Origin: Moringa oleifera
Taxonomy: Eukaryota > Streptophyta > Magnoliopsida > Brassicales > Moringaceae
DNA length: 64,000 nt
Reading direction: 5' to 3'
Assembly: GCA_021397835.1 (NCBI GenBank)
Contig: JAJFZO010000230.1
Coordinates: forward strand, 3,838,001 to 3,902,000
Below are positions 39,701-53,135 of the stretch, one piece after another; within the stretch, counting starts at the first letter, position 1; every line of letters starts with the position of its first letter. The notes under the pieces are model-generated. The model was not told the DNA's origin and did not search any database. It worked only from the letters and a program-made list of their open reading frames with translations. Position numbers and translations under genes: made by a program.

Positions 39701-40314
39701 AAAATTTAGTAACTTGATGGTTTTAGCATTATTTTTAAATTTTTATAAGAATATCCTTGATGAAATTGCTTAATAAAAAAAATGAGAGAGAGAACACATA
39801 AAAAATCACACTTATATACTTTTTTCTCTCTATCTCTATTTCTTCATTTCTTTCACCTTGTACATTCTCTCTCACTCGAGCTGAAACTCCTTATTTTCTA
39901 TCGAAAACCCAGTGAGATTTCGTAAAAAATCTTCAATTATTCTCCAATGATTCTTGAAGCAATCTTTGCAGAGTATCGAGGTTACACCTAACGTGCTACT
40001 TTCCCTAGAGAAACTTGTTCATTTTTGTTAAAATTGTGGTCGATTTTTAGTAAAATACCCATAAGAAATTACTCTTTTATTTTGTGATGCTGGTTATTTT
40101 CTTTGTCATAACACTCAAATAAGTTATGAACTTATTGAAAAACAATACGATTTAAATGTATTAGAACTTAGATATTTTTTGGGTATGTTGTTACCTTGTT
40201 TGGATATGATTTTTTTCATGTTAATAAGCATGAAAATTCTTTATTGGGCTATTGATAAGCTGTTATGTGTAATTCAACACTTTGGAGATATGGGCTTGTT
40301 TGCGTATGGTTATT

Positions 40315-40525
40315 TGTGACGTTTATGCATTATTTGTAATATTCATGCATTATTTATACTTTCCATGTATTATTTAAACAAGTTATGATTGTTTATACTA
40401 TTTATGTATTGGTTGTAGCATTCGTACATTATGTGTATTGTTCATGTACTATTTGTGCTATTTATGTGTCATTTGAACTATTCATGTAATATTTAGTATT
40501 CAAGTATTATTTTGATTATTAATGT
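40315..40525 (+). repeat. Degenerate ~22-25 bp minisatellite, left arm
   Basis: The word TTCATG(T/C)ATTATTTGTA and variants recur about nine times at 20-25 bp spacing. Its reverse complement makes up a second array at about 40720-40880. Confidence 0.75.
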
Positions 40526-40719
40526 ACTATGAAATGGCTAAGAAAGGAATTGTTAAAGCTATTGTTGTCACTGTCCATGTCACTAAAGATACAATTAACA
40601 ACCATTTCTGTGAACTTTGAGGCTAATTTCAAACTATGAGAAATCAACATTAACACATGCTCGAACTCTTATATCATCAGTCAAATTTAAAAGTCACATA
40701 AGTATGGATATATTAAAAA

Positions 40720-40880
40720 ATAATGCATAAATATTGCAATTAATAAACAAACACTAGACTAATACATGAACAATAAAAATAATATATGAATACTTGAAAT
40801 AATACATGAATGGTGTAAATAATGTATAACGATTGAATTAATACATGAACAATTACGAAAATTTATGAACAATGTAAATA
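40720..40880 (-). repeat. Degenerate minisatellite, right arm (inverted)
   Basis: AATACATGAA(C/T)AAT, AATAATATATGAATA and similar words recur. They are the reverse complement of the 40315-40525 motif. The two arms are separated by about 200 bp and could pair as one long imperfect hairpin. Confidence 0.75.
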
Positions 40881-41351
40881 ATGCAGGAATGCCTAGGACT
40901 TGCATCTAGGAACGCAAAATCCATATATCTTGTTATACATTACCATACCCATGTAAAATACAGGAAAATACTACCCATAAGTTTAAGTATCAAGATAGAA
41001 AGATTTCTTTCCTCTAACATTTATTAAAGATAAAGGTTGGACTATGAGAAACAATTTATCCCATAGCCATATATATGCAATTATATTTCATATTCTTAAA
41101 ATACTAGTGCAGATATGTAGAAGTCAGCTTAAAAAAAAACTAGTATTTCATATATCATGCTTACATACATCAAATGGGTTTAGAAACAGTAAGTGAAACA
41201 ACAAAAATGGGTTTATGGTGACAAAAATTCAAGAAATGCACCAATAGACTATGAAAATCATACCCATTGATTCTAAATCTAAACTTAAACCCAAAGATTA
41301 GTTATTCTAAACATTGAAAGATGGTTGCTCACTTAACAAAGAGAAAGAAAA

Positions 41352-41669
41352 GACTTTCTTCAAGTACAACTTTAAAATAGGAGAGAAAGTTTTCAAAAAT
41401 CTAAAGGGTTTGGCATTTTTGAGGGGCTTTGTAGTCAGGATAATGAAACAAGTATTAAAAACAATCAATGAAATAGTTTTATTATTTTTGTAAAAAGAGA
41501 AAAACGAAAAGACTTTCTTCATGTACAACTTTAAAATAAGAGAGAAAGTTTTCAAAAATCTAAAGGGTTTGGCATTTTTGAGGGGCTTTGTAGTCAGGAT
41601 AATGAAACAAGTGTTAAAAACAATCAATGAAATAATTTTATTATTTTTGTAAAAAGAGAAAAACGAAAA
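41352..41669 (+). repeat. 159-bp tandem direct duplication
   Basis: GACTTTCTTCAAGTACAACT at 41352 and GACTTTCTTCATGTACAACT at 41511 begin two copies of a 159-bp unit. I could see only a handful of differences between them, so this is a young duplication. Confidence 0.92.
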
Positions 41670-44640
41670 ACAAAATGACTGCTTTTGTAATAATTAGCAC
41701 CATAAGTGGAATTTCATTTGTAGTCATTGAGTAAATCCAAATCTTACCAAGGAAGTCTCAATGCACTAAAGCACTTGGTGAAAAATTCTTCTCCCTATCT
41801 AATCTCACCAAGTTTAAGGGTTAGTTCATACATTTGGAATTAATTACCCAACTCATAGTACATCTAATTCATACTCTCATACAATTATTTATTTGTAGAG
41901 AAGTACGAACAATTAGAGCCAATATCCTTATTGAGGAGTTCACAAACCATGTCATCACCATTGAATTTTGTCCATCCCACATTGTATATAGAAGATCCTT
42001 TAAAGCCAATGCCACTTTGTCTCCAATCATATGCCCGATCTTCCCTCTCCTTTTGATACACATGCAAAATCATCAAGACTACCTTTTATATATATAAGGC
42101 AAATCGGGGTGATCTTAATAGGATGGAATTCAGTATTATGGGTAGATAAAATGCAAGATTATTTTTTTTTTTTGGGTGAATTAAGGCAACTCTAGCACCA
42201 TGTAAGTGAAGTAGGAAACAAATATGATTCTACATATTTTTCCCTTACATATAACTTACTCTTTATAAAAGACTTCCATAATAATAAAATAGGAAAAAAC
42301 CTAACAACATACAACTGTCTAACGGACTACAATAAAATCCTTGAATAAAATGTCCTAATATCTCATACATTTAAATCTTTTAATATCTTTCCAATTATTT
42401 TTGTTGATTCTATCTCTTTTAATAATATTTGATTTACCTGAAATGCCATTGTAACATTTGAGTTTTTTCTTCATGCCATTTGATTCACATGGATCACATG
42501 GAGAATTCTTACTGGGAAGTCATAGTAGAAGCGTTCATGTTAAATGATGAGTGTCTTGAAGCTAGCATTTTACTTCACTCTACTTATCTCTTCCTTGTGC
42601 ATCATTTTCCTTTCTCTTCTTTTGCTTCTTAATTTTTCTCTTTTTCTGGTTGCTTTCTTATTCTAATTTTGCAAATCTCAAGCTTTTTTGATTGCTTTAC
42701 TGCTATATATTCCTCTCTTCCACTTTGAGCTTTACTTTAGCATCAGATTTTCTAGTAAGTCTTTTTTGTGCCTTTTTTTATATTCACTTTTGTTTATTGC
42801 CACTAAGACAATAATGTTCAATTTACCATTACTCTTACTAAGTTAAAAGCACTTAAAGAAGAATATAGTATACCTAGGTCTTTGAATTTAGAGGTTCTTC
42901 ACTCAGATGGATAGCCATGCACTCCTTCTATATTGTTTATGCATATACAAAGATAACTTGAAGGCTTGATTCTGGTTGCCATTACACGTTTCTCAACTTA
43001 GTTTATGGAGATATTTAGAGATTTTACTTTTCTAGTTAGCCCTTGATGGCTAAAGGTTATTAGTGTTAGTTGGCATCATGGGTGTTTCTTAAAGGATCAA
43101 CATCCATAGTTTTCTAAGAATGTATTCTTTTTTTTTTTTTTTGTATGAAAAAAAATATCTTGGTGACAAGGGTAACAAGCATGGGTGGGTATTTTCATCC
43201 AAACATTTTAAATCTAGGAGGATCTCTTCATCCAACACTCAAGCAGTGTTTTATTTTTAAATAATTACTTAATCAGAAAGGTAAAATGTGCCTTCTACCT
43301 TTATAGGTCTTCGAGTTATGGACTAATAGGATATGGGTGTTATCCTTGACATTGGGCGTCTATATAGGACACTTCTATAAATACAACATATTAGGTAAGA
43401 TGAGTTTGCTAACAAAGATGGATTTGTCTTAGATTCAACAGTCCAGGTTGATTTCTGCTTAGCTTATGAGCTTAGATGATTTTCATAGGATTATCTCGAC
43501 TAGGATGACCACCCAAATCTGAATCTAACAGGGGAAGTGATGCCTATATCAATGACCTCAAAGGCGTTAGTGTATCTCATAAGGATGTGTTGGTTATAAG
43601 TACATTGATAACACATTATATGGTTAAATAATGTTCAATGATGACTATGGTGTCACTTAAATAGTATACTTTGATGCTTTTAAAAAAGATGAGCTTATGT
43701 TACAATAGGCTAACTCCACTAGGCAATAGCTTGATTGGGTTTGAAAGGGGGATAGTACCAATACAAGGCACCATCATATTGCCAGTAACAACAAGAGAAC
43801 TTCCCAAATAGGCCATTATGATGGTTACGATCATAATGGTAACATTCACGATGGTGAAGATGCTATCAACACACAACACGATCTTGGGATAACCTAAAGC
43901 TTATTACATCGAGCTACCACTTACTTGTGAAGTTCCCATGCAGCATTAGATAAGAAAGCTAATGGAAATTAATAAATTATGAAAAAGTGCTTCAACATCA
44001 CATTGAAAGAAAATAAGAAGAGAAGGCATATCTATCAAATCCAAGACATGGAAAAAGAAATGAAAGAAAACTATGAAAAGGAGAGTTAGTACAAAACCCA
44101 ATAAAAATCAAGATCATGTGGGAAAAGGAAAACCATATACTCATATTGACTCCTAACTATTGGAAGTAAAGTACAAGGACATGCTTAACTCTGCCAAATC
44201 CATGAGACTTTTCCAATCAAATTAACTTATATTTCTTTGTGATGTTACCAAAAAATAATGGGTATATTTGCTTGACATGTAATAGGACTTTTCCTTGATA
44301 TAAAGTGAAGCGTTGAGGGAATCTAAAAGGAAAACAAAATGAGTGTCATCACTAGGCAACTACGGTAGCCTTTAGTGCCTAAGTTAGTTCAAGCTTTTGG
44401 TAGAATAAAGGTAACTTAAAATGTCAGTGCCGAGTACTTATCACTATTTTGCCTTTACGGCATGGTTGAAGGTCTTCTTGGTGATTTCACTTTCTAAGAT
44501 TTTGACTTAGTGCCATCTCTTGAAATATTGCATATCTCTTACTACAATTATTGTTCATACCTTTTTTTCGGGTATGAAATCCCTCCATTCTTTTACAGGT
44601 GAGACAATTTTTTGGCACAACGATTCTCATCTGATTTGGT
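41670..44640. other. Intergenic or decayed transposon sequence, no gene recognised
   Basis: Only short frames occur. The frame at 41834-42097 (87 residues) and its antisense shadows show no family I recognise. A TGGTGCTAGAG word on the minus strand near 42195 loosely resembles a retrotransposon primer-binding site. Composition suggests old mobile elements. Confidence 0.35.
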
Positions 44641-44859
44641 CAACTGTCTTTAAGAGCTAGTTGCTTCACGAGTTCATGCTTCTCCTTGATGGGCTAATCC
44701 TCTCTTGCTTATCATTAGTGCAATGATTTTGTTACACCTTGGACTCTCACGCGACTCAAAGTCAAGGTAGAGCTCTAAGCCAAAAACATATTTAGCCATA
44801 TCAGTTTGCATGGATAACCATGAATATTCTTGAAAAAGGAAATGTAAGAGTGATCATGC

Positions 44860-45130
44860 ACCATTTGGACATGAACCTAACTTGCTGACATGTTGGGCAA
44901 AAAAAAAATTAGTGTTTTAGGTTACAGAGACAGACCAAAAAGATAAGGTGCAAAAACTACCAAACGTTGATTTCATTAGGAAACTTAAGATACTTAGAGT
45001 GGCTTGTTAATGGTGATTGTCAAGCAGCTAAACCAAACATGATGAATGTGTGTGGTTACTCCTAAAATAAGGCCTTCCTCAAGGATTACTCTCAATCAAG
45101 AAGTGCACATTATGAGGCTACCTAATTTTA
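44860..45130 (+). mobile_element. Ty3-gypsy reverse-transcriptase fragment
   Basis: Allowing frameshifts, the translation runs KVQKLPNVDFIRKLKIL, then KTKHDECVW, then GLPQGLLSI. It follows the plant gypsy RT block whose typical form is ...FIREVKYPEWLANVV...GKWRMCVDYTDLNKACPKDS. The match is short and damaged. The element must be old. Confidence 0.55.
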
Positions 45131-45469
45131 TAATAAAGAATAGAGACCACTCTAAAAAGATTAAAGTGATATTGCAAATGACACCCTAAAGATAGTCCGA
45201 GAAGTTCGAAAGTTCATAAGTCTATTGACGACCCTAAATCAAGTTATTCCCAAATCAACAAACCATGGCTCTATTAGGATGATCACTACACACTAGTCTT
45301 CAAGCCATTTGAAAGGCACCTTCATTTCCTTCTCTTTTATACATCCTTAATCTCGAAGAAATATTATGTTAGTATTTGTTAATGGCTAAAGGAAGTGATC
45401 ATCCTTATGCTAATATAGGAATATCTTAAGATACAAAAGTTGACTTACTAGTATGGGTCAAAGCAGAAC

Positions 45470-46555
45470 TAGTTGTAACATTTTGGATGCTTAGGGCAAA
45501 AAAAAAAAAAAGATAAGGCCCCTTTATCCAAAATTGTAACAATATACAATTAAAGAACAAAATTGTATATTAGCAAAAATAACAATATCAAGTAATCATT
45601 TAAAATTACTTATTTTAGTAATTTATGAAGCAGATTTATCAATAATATTTTTTATGATCAATTGCTACAATATATCTTTTTCAATACATAATATTGTTAA
45701 TCTATTAATGTTTTCTACAATATAGTTGACCATAAAGAAGATGTTAACAATTTTAATTTAAAAAAAAATTTTTAAGCATATTTGATAATATGCTATAAGC
45801 AATTGTGACCTTAAAATAAAGACTTTACAAGGTTCTAAGATTTTAAGTATTATCTTTTATTTTACTGATAAAGAAACTAGTAATACTTTCAGTTCAAAAA
45901 ATAAACCATTTGAATCAATATTTAAAAAATAATCATTTCAATTAATATTTAAAAAACGATCATATTCTAAAGATTTTTAAGATTAATACAATATTATTGA
46001 TATATTATCTTCAAGAAAATTTGATTTACTTGAATCAAACAAAAAATTAAAAATAATGTTATATGATTGTAATTATTCAAATTAATTTTTTAAAGACAAC
46101 AATAGTAATATCCACTAAAATAATATAGCAATTAACTTTAAACAAATCTTTTGACAATGCTTTTTCATGCTTATCTAAATGATACTTCAATCAATTAACA
46201 ACACTTTCATGATAAAAAAAATTTACAAAAAATAAGAGAAAAAAATGAATGTTCGTGTGAATTCAAAAGAATGAATATATAAAAAGAAAAAATAAACACT
46301 TAAAAAAAGAAAATATTAAACACAAAAATTTCTTACTTATCAATTTAAAATTAATTATTTTAGTTATACTTTATTAAATTCAAATTATTTTAAATATTCA
46401 AATTCATATTTCTTTAAAAAATTAATCTAAAAATTGTAAAATTATATATATATATATAAATATAATATGAAGCCCTAAATGAAGGGAGCCTTAAACTTTG
46501 GGGGCCTTGAACAGTCAGCCTCTTGCGCATAAACCCAAAAACCAGCCCTGGGTTA
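45470..46555. mobile_element. Possible hAT-like DNA transposon remnant
   Basis: The two ends look like imperfect inverted partners rich in AGGCCCC/GGGGCCTT: left GATAAGGCCCCTTTATCC (about 45513), right GGGGGCCTTGAACAG...CCAGCCCTGGG (about 46499-46552). The right end, read on the minus strand, starts CAGGGCTGGTTTTTGGG, a form common among hAT termini. The interior (45600-46440) is AT-rich with no intact frame. The left terminus is not clean and target-site duplications could not be confirmed. Confidence 0.35.
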
Positions 46556-46559
46556 GTGG

Positions 46560-48400
46560 CTCCAGATTCAATCATCAAGCCTATTAGTCACCATCTTTAT
46601 CAAGTAATTGCATCAGAAAAATTGGAGAGTGGAAAGGCTTTGAAGTTCGTTATTTCTCATTTCAAATAACAAATTGGATACGAAATTCGAATAGCTAAAC
46701 TCAAAACTGACATTTAAAGAAAAAACAATAACAACAACAAAACTTGTTGATTTAAACGAACTCGCAATTGGCGATACAATGAGTAAAGGAAAAACTGATA
46801 TGGAAGAGCCAAGGACTTTGAAAAAAGTGAAAATGCAAAAAACATGAAATAAAATTTAATTTAAATAAAATTAAAATAAATATCATTTAAATTTTTAAAT
46901 AATTTTTTAAAAAAATTAAAATTAATCTTCAATTTTACAATATATTTAAGTAAATTTTGATTATAGAAAATAATCAAATTTAATAGGGGAGAATTTCGTA
47001 AAAATTTATCTGTTTCATTTGTCAAACAGAAAACAGATTTTCATTTATGACTTTTTATGAATATGCTAAGAGAAAGGACTGGCAAAATCGATTGAAATGA
47101 GGGTAAAACCAAATTTCTTGCTTTGCCATCCATATAGGCATATACACGATGCTCTAAAATTACCATAAAACAAGAATATCACTTCCTAACGAGATGGAGA
47201 CGTGGCCACTACCTCACTGTAGCGAAGGCCTACACTTCTCTCTTAACTCTTTTTGTTGCTTTCTGAATTAAAATTTGTTTGTTCATGTCATACCAAGAAG
47301 AAGGGGGGAAAAAGAAAAAAAGAAATGAGTTACTCTTTGAATCATGGGGCTTTATTGCATAGAGTTTCCTCTATTTTAACCTCCTCGAAATATTTTATAA
47401 CTTCAAACCCACACGATTTTGGGTTTTTTTAAAAAAGATTTCGTTTTAGAGAGAAAAAAGAAGGGATTGGTTAGGAGCACTCAGCTTTTTTTTTAAATTA
47501 ATTTTTTTATTTTATTTTAATTACCATTTTTATTTTAATTAAATATTAATAAAAATAATTACGAAAAATAATAATATTTTTATTATTAAAATACTTTCAA
47601 AGAAGTTAAATAGATTTCATCCATTATGTTTCATTAAGAGTTACGTTTTATGAATTTTTAAAATTTTTTATAATATGTACTTTTGAAAATGTTTTTAATA
47701 TTAAAAATTTTTAAAATTTTTTATGCTGACATTTTAATCTGAGAAAATTTTTAAGTAAATATTCATATAAAATATCATCGATTTGAATATTTTTAATTTT
47801 AATTTTTTAAAAAAATTTAACTTAATTTAAGTTAATATATCAAATTTTATTTAAAAATATTTTAAATTTAAATTTTATTAAAAATAAAATTCAAAATTTT
47901 AAATATTTTTTCTTTAATATTTTCTATTTTTATGAAATTTATAAATTACGTTGACATCGTTAAAAATTAATAAAGAGATGATTTAATTTAATTATAATTG
48001 ATTAATCAAAATTTATTTAAATAAATTATAAAGTTTATAATTAATTTTATGAGGAAAAATATTTATTTTAAAAATAAAAAATAATATTTAAAAAATAATA
48101 ATCTAAAAGGATTGCTAGCCTGCATCATAAGAGACCCACAGGAAAGGGCTCAGTCAGGAGGCCTTCAATTTGCCAAATTTAGGGCAAGAGACACCTAATT
48201 ACTAGTTTATAATTTGCATTGTTTATTACATCTTTTAACTGTTTTGTTGAAACTTCGTTGATGGTATACTTGCAATTTCAAATCATGAGAATTGAGTGTC
48301 TTTGTTCAAACTAAAACAGACCAAAAATAAAATAAAATAAAACAATAATCTTAAGCTTCAGACCGGTCTCATCCATTCATTAATAAATCATCAACTGCAA
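46560..48400. other. AT-rich spacer, no gene recognised
   Basis: Low-complexity AT-rich sequence, especially 47480-48110. It is similar in style to 7200-10100 and 53460-53800 (recurrent TTTAAAATTTTTTA-type words). No coding region is seen before the 3' end of the transporter gene. Confidence 0.5.
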
Positions 48401-48675
48401 AACATGGAGGGAAGAAAATAACAGATGGCTCCAACACCAAGAAAAATAATTACTATAAATTATATTTCTGAAACACAGCATGAAAATTTGCAGGGATACT
48501 AACCCTATTCAAAAATATCCTTTCCCGTAATGAGAATCAATACAAATAAAGAAAAATAAGCATCACAGAATCAGAGAGAAAATAATTTGAATCAAATGGT
48601 CGACTTTCTAAACTGAGATGACTAGTAAATTCCTGAAATCAGCTAACCGCGTATGCTCAACTTAATCCTATATGC

Positions 48676-51391
48676 CTAGACTTTCCCATCAAGTTCCGTG
48701 GACTCTGATAAACTACCGTGTTTCTGTTGCCTGTTTGTGGGGAGTGAATAGCTCCTACGCTCTTTACCACCGGGTTTGGAGGAGGCATTGCCATACCAAA
48801 CCATTCCAGCTACGGCAATTATCATGCCAATAACTACCTGTAGATTGAGACCCTCTTTTCCAAAGAAGAAGAACCCCATGATCAACACAAGGATTGTTTT
48901 CATATGACCAAGCACTTGAAAGGATACGGCAGTGAATCTGCCAATGCAGATGAACTGGCTGAGATTTGTTCCCACAGCAATAGTGCATGAAAGAATTATG
49001 AACATCTGCAGAGACCAAGATACGAACAGAATCATTAGCTAGGATTCTAGCAGAACAAAAACTCACAAAGATATGCTACAAACTATAAGCAAGCTAATCT
49101 ATTCATAAACTTCCAGTCAAAACATTGAAATGTCTTAACCAATACCGAATACAAGAGTGTTATATTTCATCAACTAGGAACACTAGGACTACCATCAAGT
49201 TGCATCGAAACTTCACCACAATAAGATAGCATTTTTCTTGGCACTTTTATGTCTCATATAACATAGAGAGAAAGAGAGAGAGAGTACGAAGAAAGTGATA
49301 GCTTATGTTTCACATCAAATGAAATACACTGGTAGCATGCAGTTCTTGGGCAAGGAAAGGCACATAAGAGGCGGAATGCAACAGATTCCAAGTCTGATAT
49401 AATAAGAACCAACAAAACGACATCTAGACATGCATGCATCTATTGATCATACAAGATAAACTATTGATAAATTAAATCTAATATATGTAAAAGCATACAG
49501 ACTTTGAAAGATGTTCCTACAAAATCAGGTCTCCATCATGAAGATCGCACAGATAACAATGCTTAAAATTTCGAAGTGCAAGAACTGAAGTTGTAGTACT
49601 TACAACAGAAGCTATGTTATAGTCGTAAGAGTCGACTCTTTTGCTTGTTAACCAGTAATCAAGAAATGGGCCTAATAACAGCAGCGATACAGCCTGGCCA
49701 GGAGCGGTATGTCCCAATAGGTTGAAAGAACTCAGAGAATATTTTCTCTGAAGGTAATGTACATACTGGAAACACAACATTTAAAACCATAATTAGATAA
49801 GCAATGTAGATATCCACATGGAAAACATTAAGACAACATTGAAATTACGTAACCATGGTGATGAATTCAGCATAAACCAGGAGGAAATATTGCAATTCCA
49901 CTAGTCCACTAAATTATAGCAATGTAGAATGTAGACCACTTTTCTAATTGATATACAGAGATCAAACGACTTACATACTGCTGCAGAGAAGTGCTCCAAA
50001 CTGCAATGAAGGCAGCTATGAAGCCCCTGGCATTTACACTCACATCAGTAACAGTGCAAACACCGACACCCAAAAGAACCACTAATATGCTCAGCTTTGT
50101 GTCTCTGGAGTAACGTATCTTATCAAACACCACTTCCAACAGGCAGGATACTGGGATCATACTGAGCTTTGCAATCTGAAAATACAATAGTTATTAGGCA
50201 ATTCCCATAATTATTTCAATAAGGCAATAGGAGAACAACCCAAAGAATGTCATAATTTACCTGATAAAATCCAACCGAGTTCCACATTAGACTAACATTC
50301 ATTCCAACAATAGAGAAATTGGCAAATAGGACAAATTTTAAAAGCTCTGGCAAGGGGAGATGAGAGGATTGGATGTATCCCAGCCACCTTAGAACAACCG
50401 TCATCAGAGTTGTAGTAGCAAAGTGCAAACCAGTTAATGTTGTAGCTGCAACAAATTGTAAATAAAGGCAATTTAAAAAATAAATAAGTTATATTTCTAG
50501 CTAATGAAATACCAGGTCTCAGAATATGTGTACATCTTTAAAAGATCAAACTAGATTACTGTGTCTTGCCACAGCAATCCATACCCAGTCCTTGTTGATT
50601 TTTTCTTTTTTGGGTTAGGGGAAGGGGTAAATAAATGTCCTGTTTCCTGGATTATATCGACTCTTAGAAGTGTTTGCTAATGTGCTCTGAAGCTTTTCCT
50701 TTAAAACTAAGACTTCACCACTTATGCTAAACCCAAGGGCCTAACAAATCAACCATGAAGACTTAGTCCCCCACATCAATCCTAGAATTAATTCTTGTGG
50801 ACATAGATAGCACATTAATTCACAAAAGTTCCTCATTCATTTGATTGGTAATCACTGATCTCACAAAATACTTCTAAGCAGTATATACTCTGTATTACCT
50901 TGCTCTAGTTTGAATCTTACTGTATACGGATTTTGTAACATAGACATAAGATACAGTTAGTTTACAGTATGCATGTGTAAATATGTGACTTCAGTAAGGA
51001 CATGATTAGTTAAGAATGCTTTTATTGTCATTTTGTCCATATGTCCAAAAAAGTATTGCATGTATTCTACCCTATCCTGAACCGTTTGTGACAAATTTCT
51101 ACATGCACATCTTCTTTTAAAAATAACTCAATGATTAGCAAGCAGCATATCTTGAATGAAGGAACAAGAGTCCACAATCAAGTCATTGAGGCATTAACTA
51201 CTTCTGGGAAAAGGGTGAAGCAGCAAAAGTAAATCAGCAAGAAACTCAAACATGAACTTACCAAAACTGAAGCCATATGTAGCCATCAAGGCTTTATTAA
51301 CGATAATAATCCCAACCGAAGTGACAACATTGAACATCCAAGCAGCTGCATCCACAGCTGCCTTCTTATCAGCCTTGCTAGCTGGAGCCAT
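48676..51391 (-). CDS. UTR7: Nucleotide-sugar transporter, UDP-Gal/UDP-Glc transporter 7 type
   Basis: Membrane antiporter of the NST/TPT (drug/metabolite transporter) superfamily, expected in the Golgi or ER membrane to bring UDP-sugars into the lumen. Five coding exons on the minus strand join in frame: 51391-51262, 50445-50261, 50175-49975, 49765-49604 and 49005-48676. They give 335 residues, a normal length. The start is [18 protein letters not shown]. Conserved family blocks follow: [84 protein letters not shown] and [10 protein letters not shown]. About ten hydrophobic membrane segments are expected. The hydrophilic tail has [17 protein letters not shown]. All introns are GT-AG and no damage is seen. 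The subfamily (UTR7-like, as recalled from Arabidopsis) is likely; the exact substrate cannot be read from sequence and could include other UDP-sugars. Confidence 0.93.
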
Positions 51392-51740
51392 TTCTATGGT
51401 TTATGTATACGATCAATAACCCTCCAACTCTTCAACTGCTATCCCTCTGCTTCTGCAAAGTCATCCATCCGCTAACATTCAAGTCCAAGAGTTCTACCCA
51501 CTTTGCCAACAATTATTCTACAAAAAGACAAAAGGAACCAAAGAGGAGTCATAGATCTGAAATAACATGAATTTGTTGCTGCAGAAAAGATTCAGCACGG
51601 CAACTGTAACATCATGAACAAGATATGTTAGCCTAAAAACAATGCAGTGATTGTACAAAATGCATGAAAATCTGGCCCCAAACCTTCAAACAGATTAAAA
51701 AATAGATCCACCATTTGTAAATAAAGAAAACCTTATAAAA

Positions 51741-51771
<31 letters not shown>

Positions 51772-51937
51772 TTCCTTTCCTAGTTTCGAAAGAGAATAGA
51801 AGCATTGTAAATTAAATTCCTACTGATTGTATAGTTTAAAAACATTTGAAAACTGTATCGTCCATTTAAGATGAATTTAGCCAGCGACTACAAGCTGTTA
51901 CCATAAAAAGTGAGAACAATATCTGCCCTTTAACCAC

Positions 51938-51974
51938 CCCCCCCCCCCCCCCCAAAGAAAAAAAAAAAAAAAAA
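51938..51974. repeat. Adjacent poly-C and poly-A homopolymer runs
   Basis: About 18 consecutive C's are followed closely by AAAGAAAAAAAA... . Such runs are prone to slippage and to sequencing error, so the exact length should not be trusted. Confidence 0.95.
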
Positions 51975-53101
51975 CCCAAATTTTGGCATATCTGAACTGC
52001 ATTAATTGGCCTCTTCTGGTCAAGCAGCTATTACTTTTCTTGTATTTAACTATCTCAATCTGCATTCCCCAACTTCGTCATTAGTAATTCAAACACAGAT
52101 ATTGCAGATATCATTCCCAAAAAAAGAAAACGAAAAAAAAAACTCTAAGCCACAGTGTGATCAGTATACTTTCAGTCTACTAGATATCAGTCAAACTTAA
52201 TAACTCACTACCCATAAACAAAGCAAAGAAAGAGATGCAAATTCAATTAGTCTTATCATCTTGACTGACTAAAGAATCTTCACTGATAATTCATTAAACA
52301 CACAAATAAGAGGCAAGGGGCACATCCACAGTACTGTGATAAACAAGAAAAAGCAGAAAGTAAACCCTACTAAAGAAGACAAGGACAACAGTGACTCCAA
52401 CTCACTTCTACCAGGAATTTGCATACAGATTAGCAACTCTTCCAAGAGATTGTTTTTCAATAACTACCTTCACAACTCATCTTTGCTACAATAAACTCAG
52501 TAATTATAAGACCTTTCCATTCAAAGGGAAAAATAAGGATGCACTTGGAATGAGTAGATATATAAATCAGGCACACAAATTAAAGGACCATCTGCTACAG
52601 AGTCTCTTACTTCAAAGATATAGGAAATTTAAGTAAAACCCCCAACAAAGAAATAATGATGAGAAATGCTGTTTCAAAAAAATAATCTTCAGTTTTTACC
52701 ATGAAAAAAGATCCCTTTGAATTTGTGGCAATAATCAAAAGCAGAAGCAACTGCATTTTTAACTAGATTGCGATCTACGAGATATACAACTAACGAAAAC
52801 CAAGCTCACAGTAAAATGATCACAAAATCAAGCAAATCTCGCATCAATAACATAACAGATCCATAAAGGGATAGATCACGCTCTTGCGCCTACAACGAAC
52901 CAATTTCTAATCAGATCTAAGTATCAATGGGAAACGCCACAAATTTCGATTCCAGAATTCGAGCCAATTCAGGGACTACTTGACAGATCTACTGCGTGAT
53001 CTAATCAATCTTCACAACATACAAGTTGAAAATCTGAAATCAGAACTCGTACGGTTGCGAAACGTACGTACCGCAGAAACAAAACGGGCACTAAACAACA
53101 G

Positions 53102-53135
53102 AGTGAGTGAGTGAGAGAGAGAAAGAGAGAGGAAG
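53102..53135 (-). promoter_or_regulatory. Pyrimidine-rich (CT)n tract near UTR7-like promoter
   Basis: GAGTGAGTGAGTGAGAGAGAG on the + strand is a CT-rich tract in the gene's own direction. A second (CT)n run on the + strand is at 53409-53432. GA/CT repeats are common around plant core promoters and 5' leaders. Any role here is inferred from position. Confidence 0.35.

Larger units (their letters stand above)
39700..41340. other. Probable LTR/leader and non-coding transposon sequence
   Basis: No gene is seen. A pyrimidine-rich stretch (39825-39880, CTCTCTATCTCTATTTC...) and mixed sequence up to 40250 could be LTR or leader of a neighbouring element. The minisatellite arms listed separately occupy 40315-40880. 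The remainder is AT-rich. Confidence 0.35.

Noticed and set aside
41307..41627. 106-residue minus-strand frame with an internal repeat
   Set aside because: The protein repeat is only the translation of the 159-bp DNA tandem duplication; there is no sign of coding constraint.
49254..49439. 61-residue minus-strand frame between UTR7-like exons
   Set aside because: It lies in an intron with a (GA)n tract, is not homologous to transporters, and is not needed for the complete 335-residue protein.
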